Assembly (NCBI RefSeq): GCF_014633365.1
Contig: NC_068349.1
Location: 22,272,753-22,336,752, forward strand
Direction: 5' to 3'
Source: Diospyros lotus
Lineage: Eukaryota; Streptophyta; Magnoliopsida; Ericales; Ebenaceae
DNA length: 64,000 nt
Every line of letters begins with the position of its first letter. Position 1 is the stretch's first letter. Position numbers and translations under genes: made by a program. Positions 49,601-58,944 of the stretch are shown piece after piece. Under the pieces are notes generated by a model that had not been told where the DNA came from, did not search any database, and worked only from the letters and a program-made list of their open reading frames with translations.

Positions 49601-50590
49601 GCATAGGTCCACCTCTCCTGGAGTCAATCGTCTCGTACCTCTAAGCCCCTGCACAGAACTGCAAATGTGAGCACCAGTTCCAGTATCTAATACCCATGTG
49701 GACTGATCAGAAGTAGATAAATTAACTTCAATAACATAAATACCTGAAGTACTTGAAGTAGAACTCTTCTTCTTCTGCACCTCTGCAAGGTATTCCTTAC
49801 AGTTCCGTTTCCAATGGCCCGGCTTGTTACAATGGAAACAGACCGCATCCTCCTTGCCCTTACAGGCTTTAGTCTTCTGGACTCCTCCAGATGGCGCTGT
49901 GGAAGAACTCTTCTTCTGTTTGGCTTTCTTACTCTTTGGCTTGCCCTTGCGCCCCTTGGGACCTCCAACTAAGAGAACATTTCCCTTAGCCTTCTTGTTT
50001 ATCTCGGGCTCGGCTTCCCGCAACATGGACAGTAACTCTCCAAGAGTTTTATCCATATTCATCATATTGAAATTCATGATGAACTGTCCATAACAATCAG
50101 GAAGGGACTGTAGCACAAAATCAAGGGTAAGTTCTGCATCCATACCCATACCAAGCTCTGACAATCTGTCAATATAGCCTATCATCTCAGTGACATGCTT
50201 TTCAACAGATGATCCCTCAGCCATACGGCACCTGAAGAGCTTTTTGGCAACGTCATAACGTTCATGCCTAGTTCGCTCCTCATAAAGATCCTTGAGCCTA
50301 GCCATGATCTCATAAGCAGTATAACCCTTATGCTGACGCCTATGTTCCGGGGTCATGGCTGCCAGGATGATACACTGAGCAGTGATCATATCACCCTTGT
50401 GTGTCTTCCAGGCCTCATGTGCTACGGCATCCTCGAGTGATGGTTCGGGAGGAAGAGGTGTCTCTATCGTATAGAGGATCTTCTCATGAGTGAGGACTAT
50501 CCTCACATTCATCTCCCAATCGAGGAAATTTGTCCCATTGAAGGTATTATTGCCATCGAGTATCGATCTTATCGACACGTTTCCAGACAT
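46634..50590 (-). CDS. Copia gag-pol polyprotein, intact, 1318 aa
   Basis: One uninterrupted frame in the copia order Gag-protease-integrase-RT-RNase H. Gag occupies residues 1-250. The zinc knuckle CFHCNKPGHWKRNC is at 251-264. Protease has DTG at 302-304. The pre-integrase HHCC residues are H437, H442, C468 and C471. The integrase triad is D498, D561, E597. RT includes WQMDVKTAFLNG (903-914) and YVDD at 991-994. RNase H has TDAS with D1163, E1206 in the EAEY motif, and D1242. All key residues are present and the length is normal for the superfamily. The start is the ATG at 50588-50590, conserved in copy A1. It replicates the element in virus-like particles. Its own template is defective for priming, but the proteins could act on other copies. 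Confidence 0.97.
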   Translation of the reverse strand: MSGNVSIRSILDGNNTFNGTNFLDWEMNVRIVLTHEKILYTIETPLPPEPSLEDAVAHEAWKTHKGDMITAQCIILAAMTPEHRRQHKGYTAYEIMARLKDLYEERTRHERYDVAKKLFRCRMAEGSSVEKHVTEMIGYIDRLSELGMGMDAELTLDFVLQSLPDCYGQFIMNFNMMNMDKTLGELLSMLREAEPEINKKAKGNVLLVGGPKGRKGKPKSKKAKQKKSSSTAPSGGVQKTKACKGKEDAVCFHCNKPGHWKRNCKEYLAEVQKKKSSTSSTSGIYVIEVNLSTSDQSTWVLDTGTGAHICSSVQGLRGTRRLTPGEVDLCVGNGSRVVPLVVGIFSLTLPSGLMLDLHNCYFIPSLTRNIISISCLDKDGFSFLFKNNSCSFYKNELFYGKATICNGLYVLDIDTPVNNINIKRLKSGDLNSTYLWHCRLGHINETRISNLYKNGYLSTFDYESYGACESCLLGKMTKSPFKGKGERASEVLELVHTDVCGPMSTQARGGYVYFITFTDDRSRFGYVYLMRHKSEAFEKFKEFRFEVEKQTGKSIKVLRSDRGGEYLNSEFLDHLKQNGILSQWTPLGTPEMNGVSERRNRTLLDMVRSMMSRTELPISFWGYALLAAIFILNRVPSKSVTQTPYEIWKGKKPSLSFLKIWGCEAYVKRVDSNKLESKSLRCLFVGYPKETNGYYFYHPQEQKVFVAKHAVFLEKEFLDAVVSGRNVKLDEIRSDPQTDTPLQEPEEDQTQDVVSIPQSSTQGLRRSTRVRHEPEKYGFLISTHGDVLLVENDEPNTYNEAMSDIDSRKWLDAMKSEMDSMYTNQVWTLVDPPEGIRPIGCKWVFKKKTDMEGNVQTYKERLVAKGFSQRQGVDYDETFSPVAMIKSIRILLAIAAYHDYEIWQMDVKTAFLNGNLIEDVYMTQPDGFVIQEHANKICKLQRAIYGLKQASRSWNQRFDETIKEFDFSQNEDDPCVYKKISGSAVVFLVLYVDDILLIGNDVPMLQSVKKWLSENFSMKDLGEATYILGIRIYRDRSRRLLGLSQSTYIDKVLKRFSMEDSKRGNLPMSHGIHLSKAMCPKTQDERDRMSRAPYASAIGSIMYAMLCTRLDVAYALSICSRYQADPGEKHWIAVKNILKYLRRTKEMFLVYGEGELTVKGFTDASFQSDHDDFKSQSGFIFCLNGGAVCWKSSKQETVADSTTEAEYIAAAEAAKEVVWIRKFIGELGVVPSIVDPITVYCDNNGAIAQAKEPRSHQRTKHVLRRYHLIREVISRGDMSIEKVPTDNNVADPLTKALSQEKHESHVRSSGMRYMSDWL

Positions 50591-52643
50591 TCTGGATCAA
50601 CAACCTGAATTATAGAGATAAATGTTATAATCATATTTAATTACGAAATCATAAATTGCAAAAAGTAACATTTTATGATTGCTCCCACTATTTTCTACGA
50701 GTTTGCCACCCTCAAGACATAACTCGGGAAATCCCGTTGGAAGATTTCCTAGTAGGCTAGGATCCCATCTCCCCTCGCACAACCTTGAGTGGCTCAACAA
50801 ATTGTGTTAGGATCGATTAGGTAGGTACTTGCTACCAATTGCATCTCCATGCAACTCCTAGATTCATTGGGTTGACAACTCCTTGTCAAGCACATCTTAT
50901 GTGACTCCCAATCTTTGCCTCTATACTCAGTAAGGCCTTGAGTGACTCAACAAACCCCACCTTTCTAGTTAAGTCAGATCCATCATTCAGGGACATCTCA
51001 TGGCCCATGAAGTATAGGAATCATAGGTGACACATGATCTTGAGTGACTCAACAAATCAAGTGCCAGCTAGAAACCTAATGCTTCATAATGATGGAAGGC
51101 AAGTTGGCTTAATATTAATGAGGGATTTATTATTTATTTATTTAGGTCTCATCACATGCAATTAATCAAATTAATAATGCATAATAAACGACTCAAACTG
51201 GTGTATGGTATGGATAACTACGGCTAGCTCCCTCGAGCCATAAAAGGAAAGCTAGCGGGTCAAACCTAGGTGAAGAATCACATCTTGCTTCATAAGCACA
51301 TTCTTCAAGCCTTCATTGGTCTTCGAATCTTGTCTTCAAATTAGCTCCATCTCTTGCTCTTCATACAAACTACAACTATCGCTACTCTATTCTATTCTAC
51401 ATACATTACATAGAATCAGAAGCCCCGAGTTACATTCGGGGGGAGTGAGATGAGAAGAGAATGTACATCAGAGTATAAGAGAGGCAGGACACGCAGGCCC
51501 TATTTCAAAAACCAAATTTACAAGCATTCATTCCCAACATAAAATAAATGGTCGACTCGATCCATACCATACACCCATGCAATCAATCACATTGATTTAT
51601 TTAGATTATGTTAATTAATTGTCGCATCTATTTCAATTTTAATGAAACGCTTTCAATAAATTGAAAATTTATATAATTTTGAAAAAACAAAATTGTTTTA
51701 ATTGTGTTGGGTTTGGGCTCCATCCATTAGTCTAACTAACAAGGCTCAACAGGCCTTGGATCAACCAATGTATGTCAAACATACATTAGCAGCCCAATAA
51801 TTAATAAATAACCCAATTAATGGCCCTGGCCCATTTTTAATCACGGCCCATAAGTGTCATACACTCATGGATCGGATAAAAATAAAATTAAATAGCCAAA
51901 CAATTTGGCCGGGCCCCTCCAAAAGGAACGGAACGCACTGGGCCACCGAAGGGTCGGCCCGGGTGCTTCACGTGGACCCCGGGGAAAGGTCAAAACCAAG
52001 CCCGAGGGAGCGGGAGGTGGCTGGGTAGGCCAAAAAAAAAAGCCAAGAAGCGTACTGGGCGCGGCTGGGCCGCGTCTGGCGCGCGCTGGGTGCGGCTGGG
52101 GCGCGCGGCCGCGGCCCGTGCGGGCGGCAGGGGCCACGCGGGTCGCGCAAGCGCGCGCGCGGGCCGCTGGGGCCGCGCGGGTCGGCCACGCCCGCGCGCG
52201 GGTCGTGGGTCGCACCCGCGGGCCGCGCGCTGCTCGCGGGTCCAACCCGCGTGTCGCGCCCGCGTTCGGCAGCGCAATGCGCGCGCGTGGGCCGCTTGCG
52301 GCGCCTGCGCGCGCGCGCGGCCGCGCTTGGGGCCGCCTTCCGCGCGCGCGGCCGCGGCTGGGGCCGCCTGCGCGCGCGCGGCCGCGCCTGTGCGCGCCAT
52401 GCGCGCGCGCGGCCACGCCCCAGCGCGCAGGGCCGCGCCCAGGCCGCCCCAGGCCGTGCCCAGCGCGCGCGGCCCCCTTCGGCCGCGTCTTTCGACGCCC
52501 CAGTGCATCCGTATGCACCCCGAACCCCGTTTTGCCCTTTTCCTTGTCATACACGATATTTTGCAATCCAAAAATACAAACGCAACAATTATTTAATTAT
52601 TTCACAAATAACAACATAACCGAATCCGCACATTATGAATTGA
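50591..52643 (-). other. Untranslated leader of copia A2
   Basis: About 2.05 kb, homologous to the leader of copy A1 minus the nested solo LTR. The distal part (about 51930-52540) is extremely GC-rich with long GCGCGCG runs. Open stretches of up to 247 codons on both strands there are a by-product of the lack of A/T-rich stop codons. No conserved protein is recognised. The junction at 52643/52644 is a deletion scar. Confidence 0.88.
51930..52540. other. CpG-dense block in the copia leader
   Basis: About 600 bp of very high GC with many GCGCGC and GGCCGC runs, embedded in AT-rich DNA. The older copy A1 has a shorter block (about 5305-5600) with fewer CpGs. Secondary structure potential is high. 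The role is unknown. Confidence 0.85.
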
Positions 52644-54363
52644 AATAAAATAAATCTAACCTTTAGATTTTGAGTCGTTTGCGGATTTGAGCCGTCCAAG
52701 TGTCCGGCCTCTAACTTGTGATACGCGGCGCGCGTCCGTTGGCGAGGAGAGCGGAATGGGAGTGCTAGCTCCTTCTCCTAACAAGGCTTATGAATGGACG
52801 GGAAAATAATTGATTTTCAACTCTTGAAAACCAACAAAATAAGAGGCATAATTTGGGCATCTCATAAAGGGCTATTTATAATGAAGCATCCTCCTAGGGT
52901 TTTCCCAAACCCTTGGGAACATGGATTGGGCTAGCCCATTAATCCTAGTCCAACTAGAAATTAAAGTGGCCCAAATTCATTTATAAATATGTGGCCCAAA
53001 TCTAATTCAAGCCCAAATAATTAATATTTAATATTTGGCCCAAATCTTATTTAGCCCAAATATAATATTTATTATTTAATATTTGACCCAAATCTAATTT
53101 AGCTCAAATATTTAATTTAATTTAATATTTAGCCCAAATACTTTATTTAGCCCAAGTATTAAATTAAGCCCAAATTATTAAATTAGAAACTTCTTTCTAA
53201 TTTAATCAATTGCTATTTTAGGAAACTTTTTCCTTTATGACGACCCCTCGTCATATCGACGTCATTACGTCTGTATGTTCTTTTCCCGTGAGAACCTACG
53301 ACAGCACAACTTCTTGCCGAAGTGTCCCACTTAACCATACGTCCGCTTTCCTAGTTTAAACCAGGGACCGTGCCTATTGCGTATGACTCATTAGGCTTCC
53401 GAATATGTTGGCAATGTGCCGGTACGAACACATAAGACAAGATTGGCCTCTAGCAAGGCATCATGCCTACCCAATTATTCAGAAGGATTCGTAATCCGCA
53501 AATAACCTTTCACGAGCATGGTTACCGTGTAATTCGATCCTCTCGTCAATGTATCCTATGTGATCTCAAGTTGGCAATGTGTTGCTTGATTATGATCACA
53601 TAAGTCTTTCTTCGGTTATCCGGATATCTGCACTTAATAGAAAGTGAATCAATAACTCCTTATTGATCTCTTTCACCATGGCCATGGATTTAAAGTGAAT
53701 ATCCACCAAAGGCGCCTTAGATACATCATCCTCTATCAAGGGATAGACGAGTCCCTTCTTGGTTACGCACCCATCTCCATAAGCCTCAAGATATACCCAA
53801 CGATCGCCCACATGCAGCCTTTATCTAGGCCCATCGAAACGATGTCAAAGCATATCGGTCTTCTTATGAGATGACCGTGACAACCTCAGGTCCAAGGATT
53901 AGTTACACCCATCTCGTATGAGAATACCATCAACATATAACCAAAATGGATTCTCATGGCGAGTCATGTCCAGTGACACGTTCTCCAACATTGGTCACCT
54001 ATATACTTGTCTAGGCATCCCCATGCCTATGGGTGTGAGTCCCCATTGCTATCACATAGCAAAAACATAGCACATACAAGTCTTACCGCAATTGTCAATG
54101 TCCATTCTTAACATTGCTACGACTTGGGACATTTAATGATGTCAAGAAACTGTGATGCATCTTCTCACATCTTTATAGATTAATCACAGTATACATCATA
54201 TGGACTTCTATCTAGTTTCATCCGATCATTACATTAATAACAAGAAACTAATAGAACGACTTCTTATAGAATTAAATAACTCTTTATTCAATATGAAATA
54301 TGATTATAAATGTCAGTGTACAATTTTCCCAATTTGATTGGGTCTAGAGCACCTACACTAACA
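52644..54363 (-). repeat. 5' LTR of copia A2, missing its U5 end
   Basis: 1720 bp. It matches 44869-46619 but lacks the 108 bp corresponding to 44761-44868, plus the PBS. It also lacks one 31-bp repeat unit present near 45420-45455. The scar at 52644-52647 is the shared tetranucleotide AATA, found on both sides of the deleted segment in the intact relatives. The TATA box is at 52873-52880 on the minus strand. Confidence 0.95.
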
Positions 54364-55785
54364 CAGTTAACACAAATAAACAGATTGCTCAACGGACATG
54401 CTGATGCTTTATCTAAACTAGTGTCCACTAAAGAGACAACAGGAAGAGCAGTATTTGTTGAAATGCTTCATCAGCCGAGCATCGAAGAAAAAGAGGTATC
54501 ATATGTGGAGGTAGGAGTGGATTGGAGATCGCCTTTCTATCATCATCTCACTAACAATGAATTACCAGATGGTCCACAAGAAGCAAGAAGACTTAAGATG
54601 CGGGCTTCAAGATTTACCATCATAGACGGGATATTATATAAGCGAGCTTACACTACACCTCTTCTCAAATTTTTAGGCCCTCAAGAGGCCGAATATGTCT
54701 TGGCAGAAGCTCATAGTGGAATATGTGGAGAGCACTTGGGAGCAAGAGCCCTAGCAACCAAAATTTTGAGAGCCGGTTTCTTTTGGCCCACATTAAGGTC
54801 AGACGCGTTAAAAAAAGTCAAATCATGTGACAAATGTCATTGACACGCTCCGGTCCAATCTGCCCCGATATCTCAATTGCAACCTGTGTTCCAGCTTATA
54901 CCTTTCGCTCAGTGGGGTTTGGATATTCTGGGACCTTTTCCTCAAGCACCCGGGCAAAGAAAATTTTTAATAATGGCCACTGACTATTTCACCAAATGGA
55001 TTGAAGTAAGGCATTGGCTACCATTACGACATGAAAAGTGGAGGCCATGGTATGGAAAGACATTGTGTGCCAGTTTGGGATACCAAGAATTATCGTTACG
55101 GATCATGGGAAACAATTTGACTGTGAGTCCTTTAAAAAATTCTGTGATGACCTAAGAATTCAACTAAGATTCGCTTCAGTGGCGTATCCCCAAGCTAATG
55201 GACAAGCTGAGGTGAGTAACCGAACCATATTACATGGCTTAAAAACTCGACTTGAAGGAGCCAGAGGCACATGGGCCGATGAGCTACCCACCATTTTGTG
55301 GGCTTATCGAACAACTAGTCGGGTCGCTACTGGAGAAACTCCATTCAATTTGGTATATGGAACAGAGGCTTTAATTCCCATTGAAGTTTCAGCTAAGTCC
55401 CCAAGACTGATGGCATATGAGGAAGAGGATGGCGCGAGGAATTCTGAAGCGTTGCGAGAAAATTTGGATCTGGTTAAAGAGCAGAGGGATAACACTGCCA
55501 TGAAGATAGCCGCATATCAAAGAAGAATAGCTAGCTATTTCAATTCTCGGGTAAAGAATGGACCCATGAAAGAAGGAGATCTAGTACTTCAAAAATCTGT
55601 TGTAACCAACGCACTAAGGAATGATGGAAAGTTACGAGCAAATTGGGAAGGGCCGTACCGCATTCTAAAGCTGATTGGTCCCAACACTTGCATTCTACAG
55701 ACTCTTTCAGGAGACACTATGTGGAAAACATGGAATTTGAACTATCTGAAGTTGTATACGAACAATGTACTTGAGAAAATATCCG
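54364..55785 (+). pseudogene. Tat(+) integrase
   Basis: Continues the Tat pol after copia A2. The HHCC finger is seen in EAHSGICGEHLG and KSCDKC (about 54705-54840). The core has WGLDILGPFP (near 54912), IIVTDHGKQF (near 55090) and NGQAEVSNR (near 55200), giving a complete DDE set in pieces. A TGA at 54841-54843 and a frameshift near 55005-55040 break it. The C-terminal part (ANWEGPYRILKLIGPNTC near 55640) is open to the end. The sequence then joins the 3' LTR remnant at about 55781. Confidence 0.9.
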
Positions 55786-55821
55786 CAATTAAAAATAGAT
55801 TGTTGTATTTCGGCAACAACA
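55781..55821 (+). repeat. 3' LTR remnant of Tat(+)
   Basis: Only the last ~41 bp of the LTR survive, ending GGCAACAACA before CATGG. The join with pol sits in a short shared sequence close to ATCYGCAAT, so a microhomology-mediated deletion of the PPT and about 1.8 kb of LTR is likely. Confidence 0.85.
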
Positions 55822-56400
55822 CATGGCATGAGAGAGTCTGGATTAAGTAACCACCATAAATTGGATCGCAGATTAATCATTCCAGCTTGAGTATGAAACC
55901 ATTTCCACTTTAAGTAACCTCCATACATGGCATGGAGACTCTAAGTTAGGCTTATGTTTCAACTCAAACCCAAAGATTCAATATACACACATTTTTCAAT
56001 TCAAATAAGCATTTTGTTAATTCAATCGGAGTTCGGCTCTCTTGGGCAAGCAGTGGTACTAGACATAGTCCTTGCCTTGGCCCAAGCTTAAGCTTAGCCA
56101 CACATCTCCAACTAAAAAAATTAAAGAGATAGGAATTAAAGTTCTGGAATGTAAATACTGAAATTGAAATTAGAGAAATGTAGATGAACAATGAATTAAA
56201 GTTACAAAATGAAAAGAATAGAAAGGAAAACTGCAGAATGTAAGTAACTGAAATGAAGAACACTGGAACAACATGAAGAAACAAAAAAACTAATGGAATT
56301 TAAGAACAAAAAGAAAGGAATAGAACAGTGTGCTTTTCCCCTTATTCTAGTTAAAATGGCGGATGGGGATCTCTCTTTCTTGAAGCCGACGATATATATA
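55822..56400. repeat. Repeat family E, right part
   Basis: It begins with the CATGG duplication and continues the sequence interrupted at 25174. The distal part (about 56205-56400) occurs inverted at 23556-23748. No coding is recognised. Confidence 0.75.
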
Positions 56401-56999
56401 TATAAATGTATATACTCTGCAAATGGCCCTGGTCAAAGAAGAAATTACGTCGCGTGTCACCACGGTCATTTGTGCGTGCTCTGACAAAATCTTCAAAAAG
56501 GGATTCCGATGATGGTGCTCGAAACAACATTGAATGATTTGGAGAGGGCACATCCAGATAAGGGACGAGTCATTCGAATGAGTTTGATCTTCAACAGTAC
56601 TTGGACTTCATCCATCCGAATTGGTATTGTGAAGCATCCAAATGAATGTTGGTTTTATCGGATTGAGCTTCACGCATGGCTGCCAAGACATTATAATATG
56701 TTATAATGTTATATATATTATATGCTTATATATTATATTATATATATGCTTCACGCATGCACTTATATGATATATATATATGCTTTATATTTATATAGGT
56801 ATTATATTTATATATATTATATATTATATTATATTTATTTTATTATTACTATTTTTTATATATTATATATTTTTTTATATTAATTTTTTAAACCTGCATA
56901 TAACCACAAATTGCATATAAATATTCAATTAAAACTAATTTTAAGATTAAACTAGGGGTATTAATATAATAAAATTTTGACATTTTTGAGCATCAATCA
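56401..56999. other. Unassigned sequence with an AT-rich low-complexity tract
   Basis: 56401-56700 has no similarity I can place and no convincing gene. A 65-codon open stretch at 56509-56706 is too short to support. 56700-56880 is dominated by TATA/ATAT runs. Confidence 0.6.
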
Positions 57000-57180
57000 T
57001 TGCCCCGCTTATAGCCCGACAATGAGGTAAAATACGATCGAGCCCGTTGCCCTGCTTATAGCCCGGCAATGAGGTAAAATGCAATCGATCTCGTTGCCTC
57101 GCTTATAGCCCGACAACGAGGTAAAATGCGATCGAGCCCGTTGCCCCGCTTATAGCCCGGCAACGAGGTAAATTGCGATC
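57000..57180. repeat. 47-bp tandem repeat, inverted relative of the Tat U3 array
   Basis: About 3.9 units starting TTGCCCCGCTTATAGCCCG and containing GAGGTAAAATGCGATCGAG. Each unit is the reverse complement of the type at 58514-58843, with several differences. It is probably a relic of another Tat LTR in plus orientation. Confidence 0.88.
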
Positions 57181-57237
57181 ACTCATGGCAATGTTTCCTA
57201 CTGCCAATCACGCATGGCCACGATTTTACACTGGTCC

Positions 57238-57776
57238 TGAAAGTAAAGCAAGATCGCTACGGGGCAAGCAGGGTAGTTCAAAAATTTTGAACCTTACCCC
57301 GATCCCAGCGATTGGATCAACGTCGAAATCAAATCATTCACAAACAAATAAATAAATCTAACCTTTAGATTATCGAGTCGTTCGCGGATTCAAGCCTTCC
57401 AAGTGTCCGGCCTCTAACTCGTGATATGCGGCACGCGTCCGTTGGCAAGGAAAGCGGAATAGGAATGCTAGCTCCTTCTCCTTTGCGCAGCTTGTGTATG
57501 GACGAAAAAACAACCCCCTCGTTTCAAATCGATGCCAAAAAGAAATGGGGAAGAGTGAACGGCAATACGTTTTTCAACACTTGAAAAACTACACCAAAAA
57601 CTCTCTACAATTATGGGCAACCTATAAAGGGATATTTATATAGAAATATCCTAGGGTTTCTAAAACCCTAATGGATTGGGCTAGCCCATTAATTCTAATT
57701 TAATTAGAATCTTAAGTGGGCTTATTCTAGTCCAACTAGAAATATAATTAAATGACCCAAATCCTTTTATAGGTTT
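57238..57776 (-). repeat. Copia-A LTR fragment interrupted by Tat(-)
   Basis: It matches the left part of the copia-A LTRs from TGAAAGTAAAGC to the AT-rich region near CCTTTTATAGGTTT. At 57777 the Tat(-) LTR begins. The rest of this LTR should lie beyond the right edge of the window. Confidence 0.9.
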
Positions 57777-58239
57777 TGTTGTTGCCAAAATACAACAATC
57801 TAATTTTAATTGCGGATAGACGCAAAAGTCTTGGGAGTCGTGTCTTTGCTGATGAGAATCTTGACAAGCAATTGGATCTAGTAAAGGTCCAGATCTGATA
57901 ATTTGATAGAGTTGATGATCTGGTGGACCAAAATGATCTGGTGGCCTAAAATGACCGAGTGGCCTTGGTGACTGAGTGGCCTTAGTGACGAGTGGCCTTG
58001 ATGACGAGTGGCCTGAAGATGACGAGTGGCCTTGGTGACTGAGTGGCCTTAGTGACGAATGGCCTTGATGACGAGTGGTCTTGGTGACCGAGTGGCCTAC
58101 AAAATGAGAGCACCATTAGGACGCGGGTGGGGGTCCCCGCGCAAACCCTCCGATGCTTAAGTCAGATCTCGAGAGAAAATGAGAAAAATGTACTTCAATT
58201 ACTCAAAATTGCGTACCTTGAAATGAAGGTGGGGTCTCA

Positions 58240-58247
58240 TATTTATA
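58240..58247 (-). promoter_or_regulatory. TATA box of the Tat(-) 3' LTR
   Basis: TATTTATA on the plus strand, equivalent to the box at 26388-26395. It would drive read-out leftward. Confidence 0.55.
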
Positions 58248-58513
58248 GTAGAGGGGAGAGAGAGGTCTCGCAGTATTTTCAGCGAGATTCTCGTGGCCCA
58301 TTCTGGGAATTTTAGGGCCCATTTGGCTGGCGAGAGACGGGGGTCATTCGGTTGAATCGTCAATCCCGAAGGGTCATTCGGCATGGCCGAGTGACCCCTA
58401 CTCGGTTGGGCCGAGTTGGGGGAAGAGGCCACTCGATATGACCGAGTGACCCCCCCACTCAGTCATGCCGAGTGGACCCCCACTCGGTTACGCCGAGTGG
58501 GGGGAAACCACTC

Positions 58514-58843
58514 GATCGCATTTCACCCCGTTGCCAGGCCATAGGTGGGGCAACGGGCTCGATCGCATTTCACCCCGTTGTCAGGCCATAGGTGGGGCAA
58601 CGGGCTCGATCGCATTTCACCCTGTTGCCGGGCCATAGGCAAGGCAACGGGCTTGATCGCATTTTACCCCGTTGTCGGGCCATAGGCGGGGCAAGGGGCT
58701 CGATCACATTTCACCCCGTTATCGGGCCATAGGCGGGGCAACGGGCTCGATCGCATTTCACCCCGTTGCCTGGCCATAGGTGGGGCAACGGGCTCGATCG
58801 CATTTTACCCCATTGCCGGGCCATAGGCGGGGCAACGGGCTCG
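58514..58843. repeat. 47-bp tandem repeat in Tat(-) U3, about 7 units
   Basis: The unit starts GATCGCATTTCACCCCGTTG and ends GGGGCAACGGGCTC. The parts CCCGTTGCC and GGCAACGGG within each unit can pair into a stem, so every unit is a potential hairpin. Units differ by a few bases. Confidence 0.92.
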
Positions 58844-58944
58844 ATCATGTGCGAGTTCCCTTTCCAAAAATGACAAACATGCACACACAAGCATTTTTAC
58901 GTGGTTCGGCTAAATGTGCCTACGTCCATGGTCCCATTTAAGAC

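Larger units (their letters stand above)
44761..54363 (-). mobile_element. Nearly complete Ty1/copia retrotransposon (copy A2)
   Basis: A 9603-bp insertion with termini TG/CA and perfect 5-bp duplications CAGTT at 44756-44760 and 54364-54368. It has a 3' LTR (44761-46619), PPT, an intact gag-pol frame (46634-50590), a leader (50591-52643) and a 5' LTR lacking its end (52644-54363). By eye about ten substitutions separate the shared LTR parts (about 1720 bp), so it is fairly young. The PBS and the last 108 bp of the 5' LTR are deleted, so this copy cannot complete its own reverse transcription even though it still encodes all proteins. Confidence 0.96.
25175..55821 (+). mobile_element. Tat-lineage Ty3/gypsy retrotransposon with four nested insertions
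   Basis: The left end is TGTTGTTGCC and the right end is GGCAACAACA, flanked by CATGG at 25170-25174 and 55822-55826. Repeat family E continues across when the element is removed. Order on the plus strand: 5' LTR, PBS-like site, gag, protease, RT, RNase H, a second RNase H domain, integrase, and a 3' LTR remnant of about 41 bp. Taking out the nested Athila, two family L solo LTRs and copia A2, each with one duplication copy, leaves about 7.6 kb of its own sequence. The dual RNase H and the order fit the Tat/Ogre group. It is dead: stops in gag, RT and integrase, frameshifts, and loss of almost all the 3' LTR. Confidence 0.93.
57777..58847 (-). repeat. 3' LTR of Tat(-)
   Basis: The U5 end is TGTTGTTGCCAAAATACAAC at 57777. 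The U3 start is tentatively TGATCGAGCCC at 58847. It has a short 16-bp minisatellite (57945-58090), a TATA box on the minus strand at 58240-58247, a CACTCGG mini-hairpin array (about 58370-58510) and seven 47-bp units (58514-58843). Unlike the Tat(+) LTR it has no mirrored arm beyond the centre. Confidence 0.8.

Noticed and set aside
51865..52648. Overlapping open stretches of 168-247 codons on both strands
   Set aside because: They are confined to the extreme GC block of the copia leader, where stop codons are rare by composition. All frames are open and alanine/arginine-rich.
56509..56706. Small open stretch in the only sequence I could not assign to a repeat
   Set aside because: 65 codons, no recognisable motif, no promoter or splice context that I could support.
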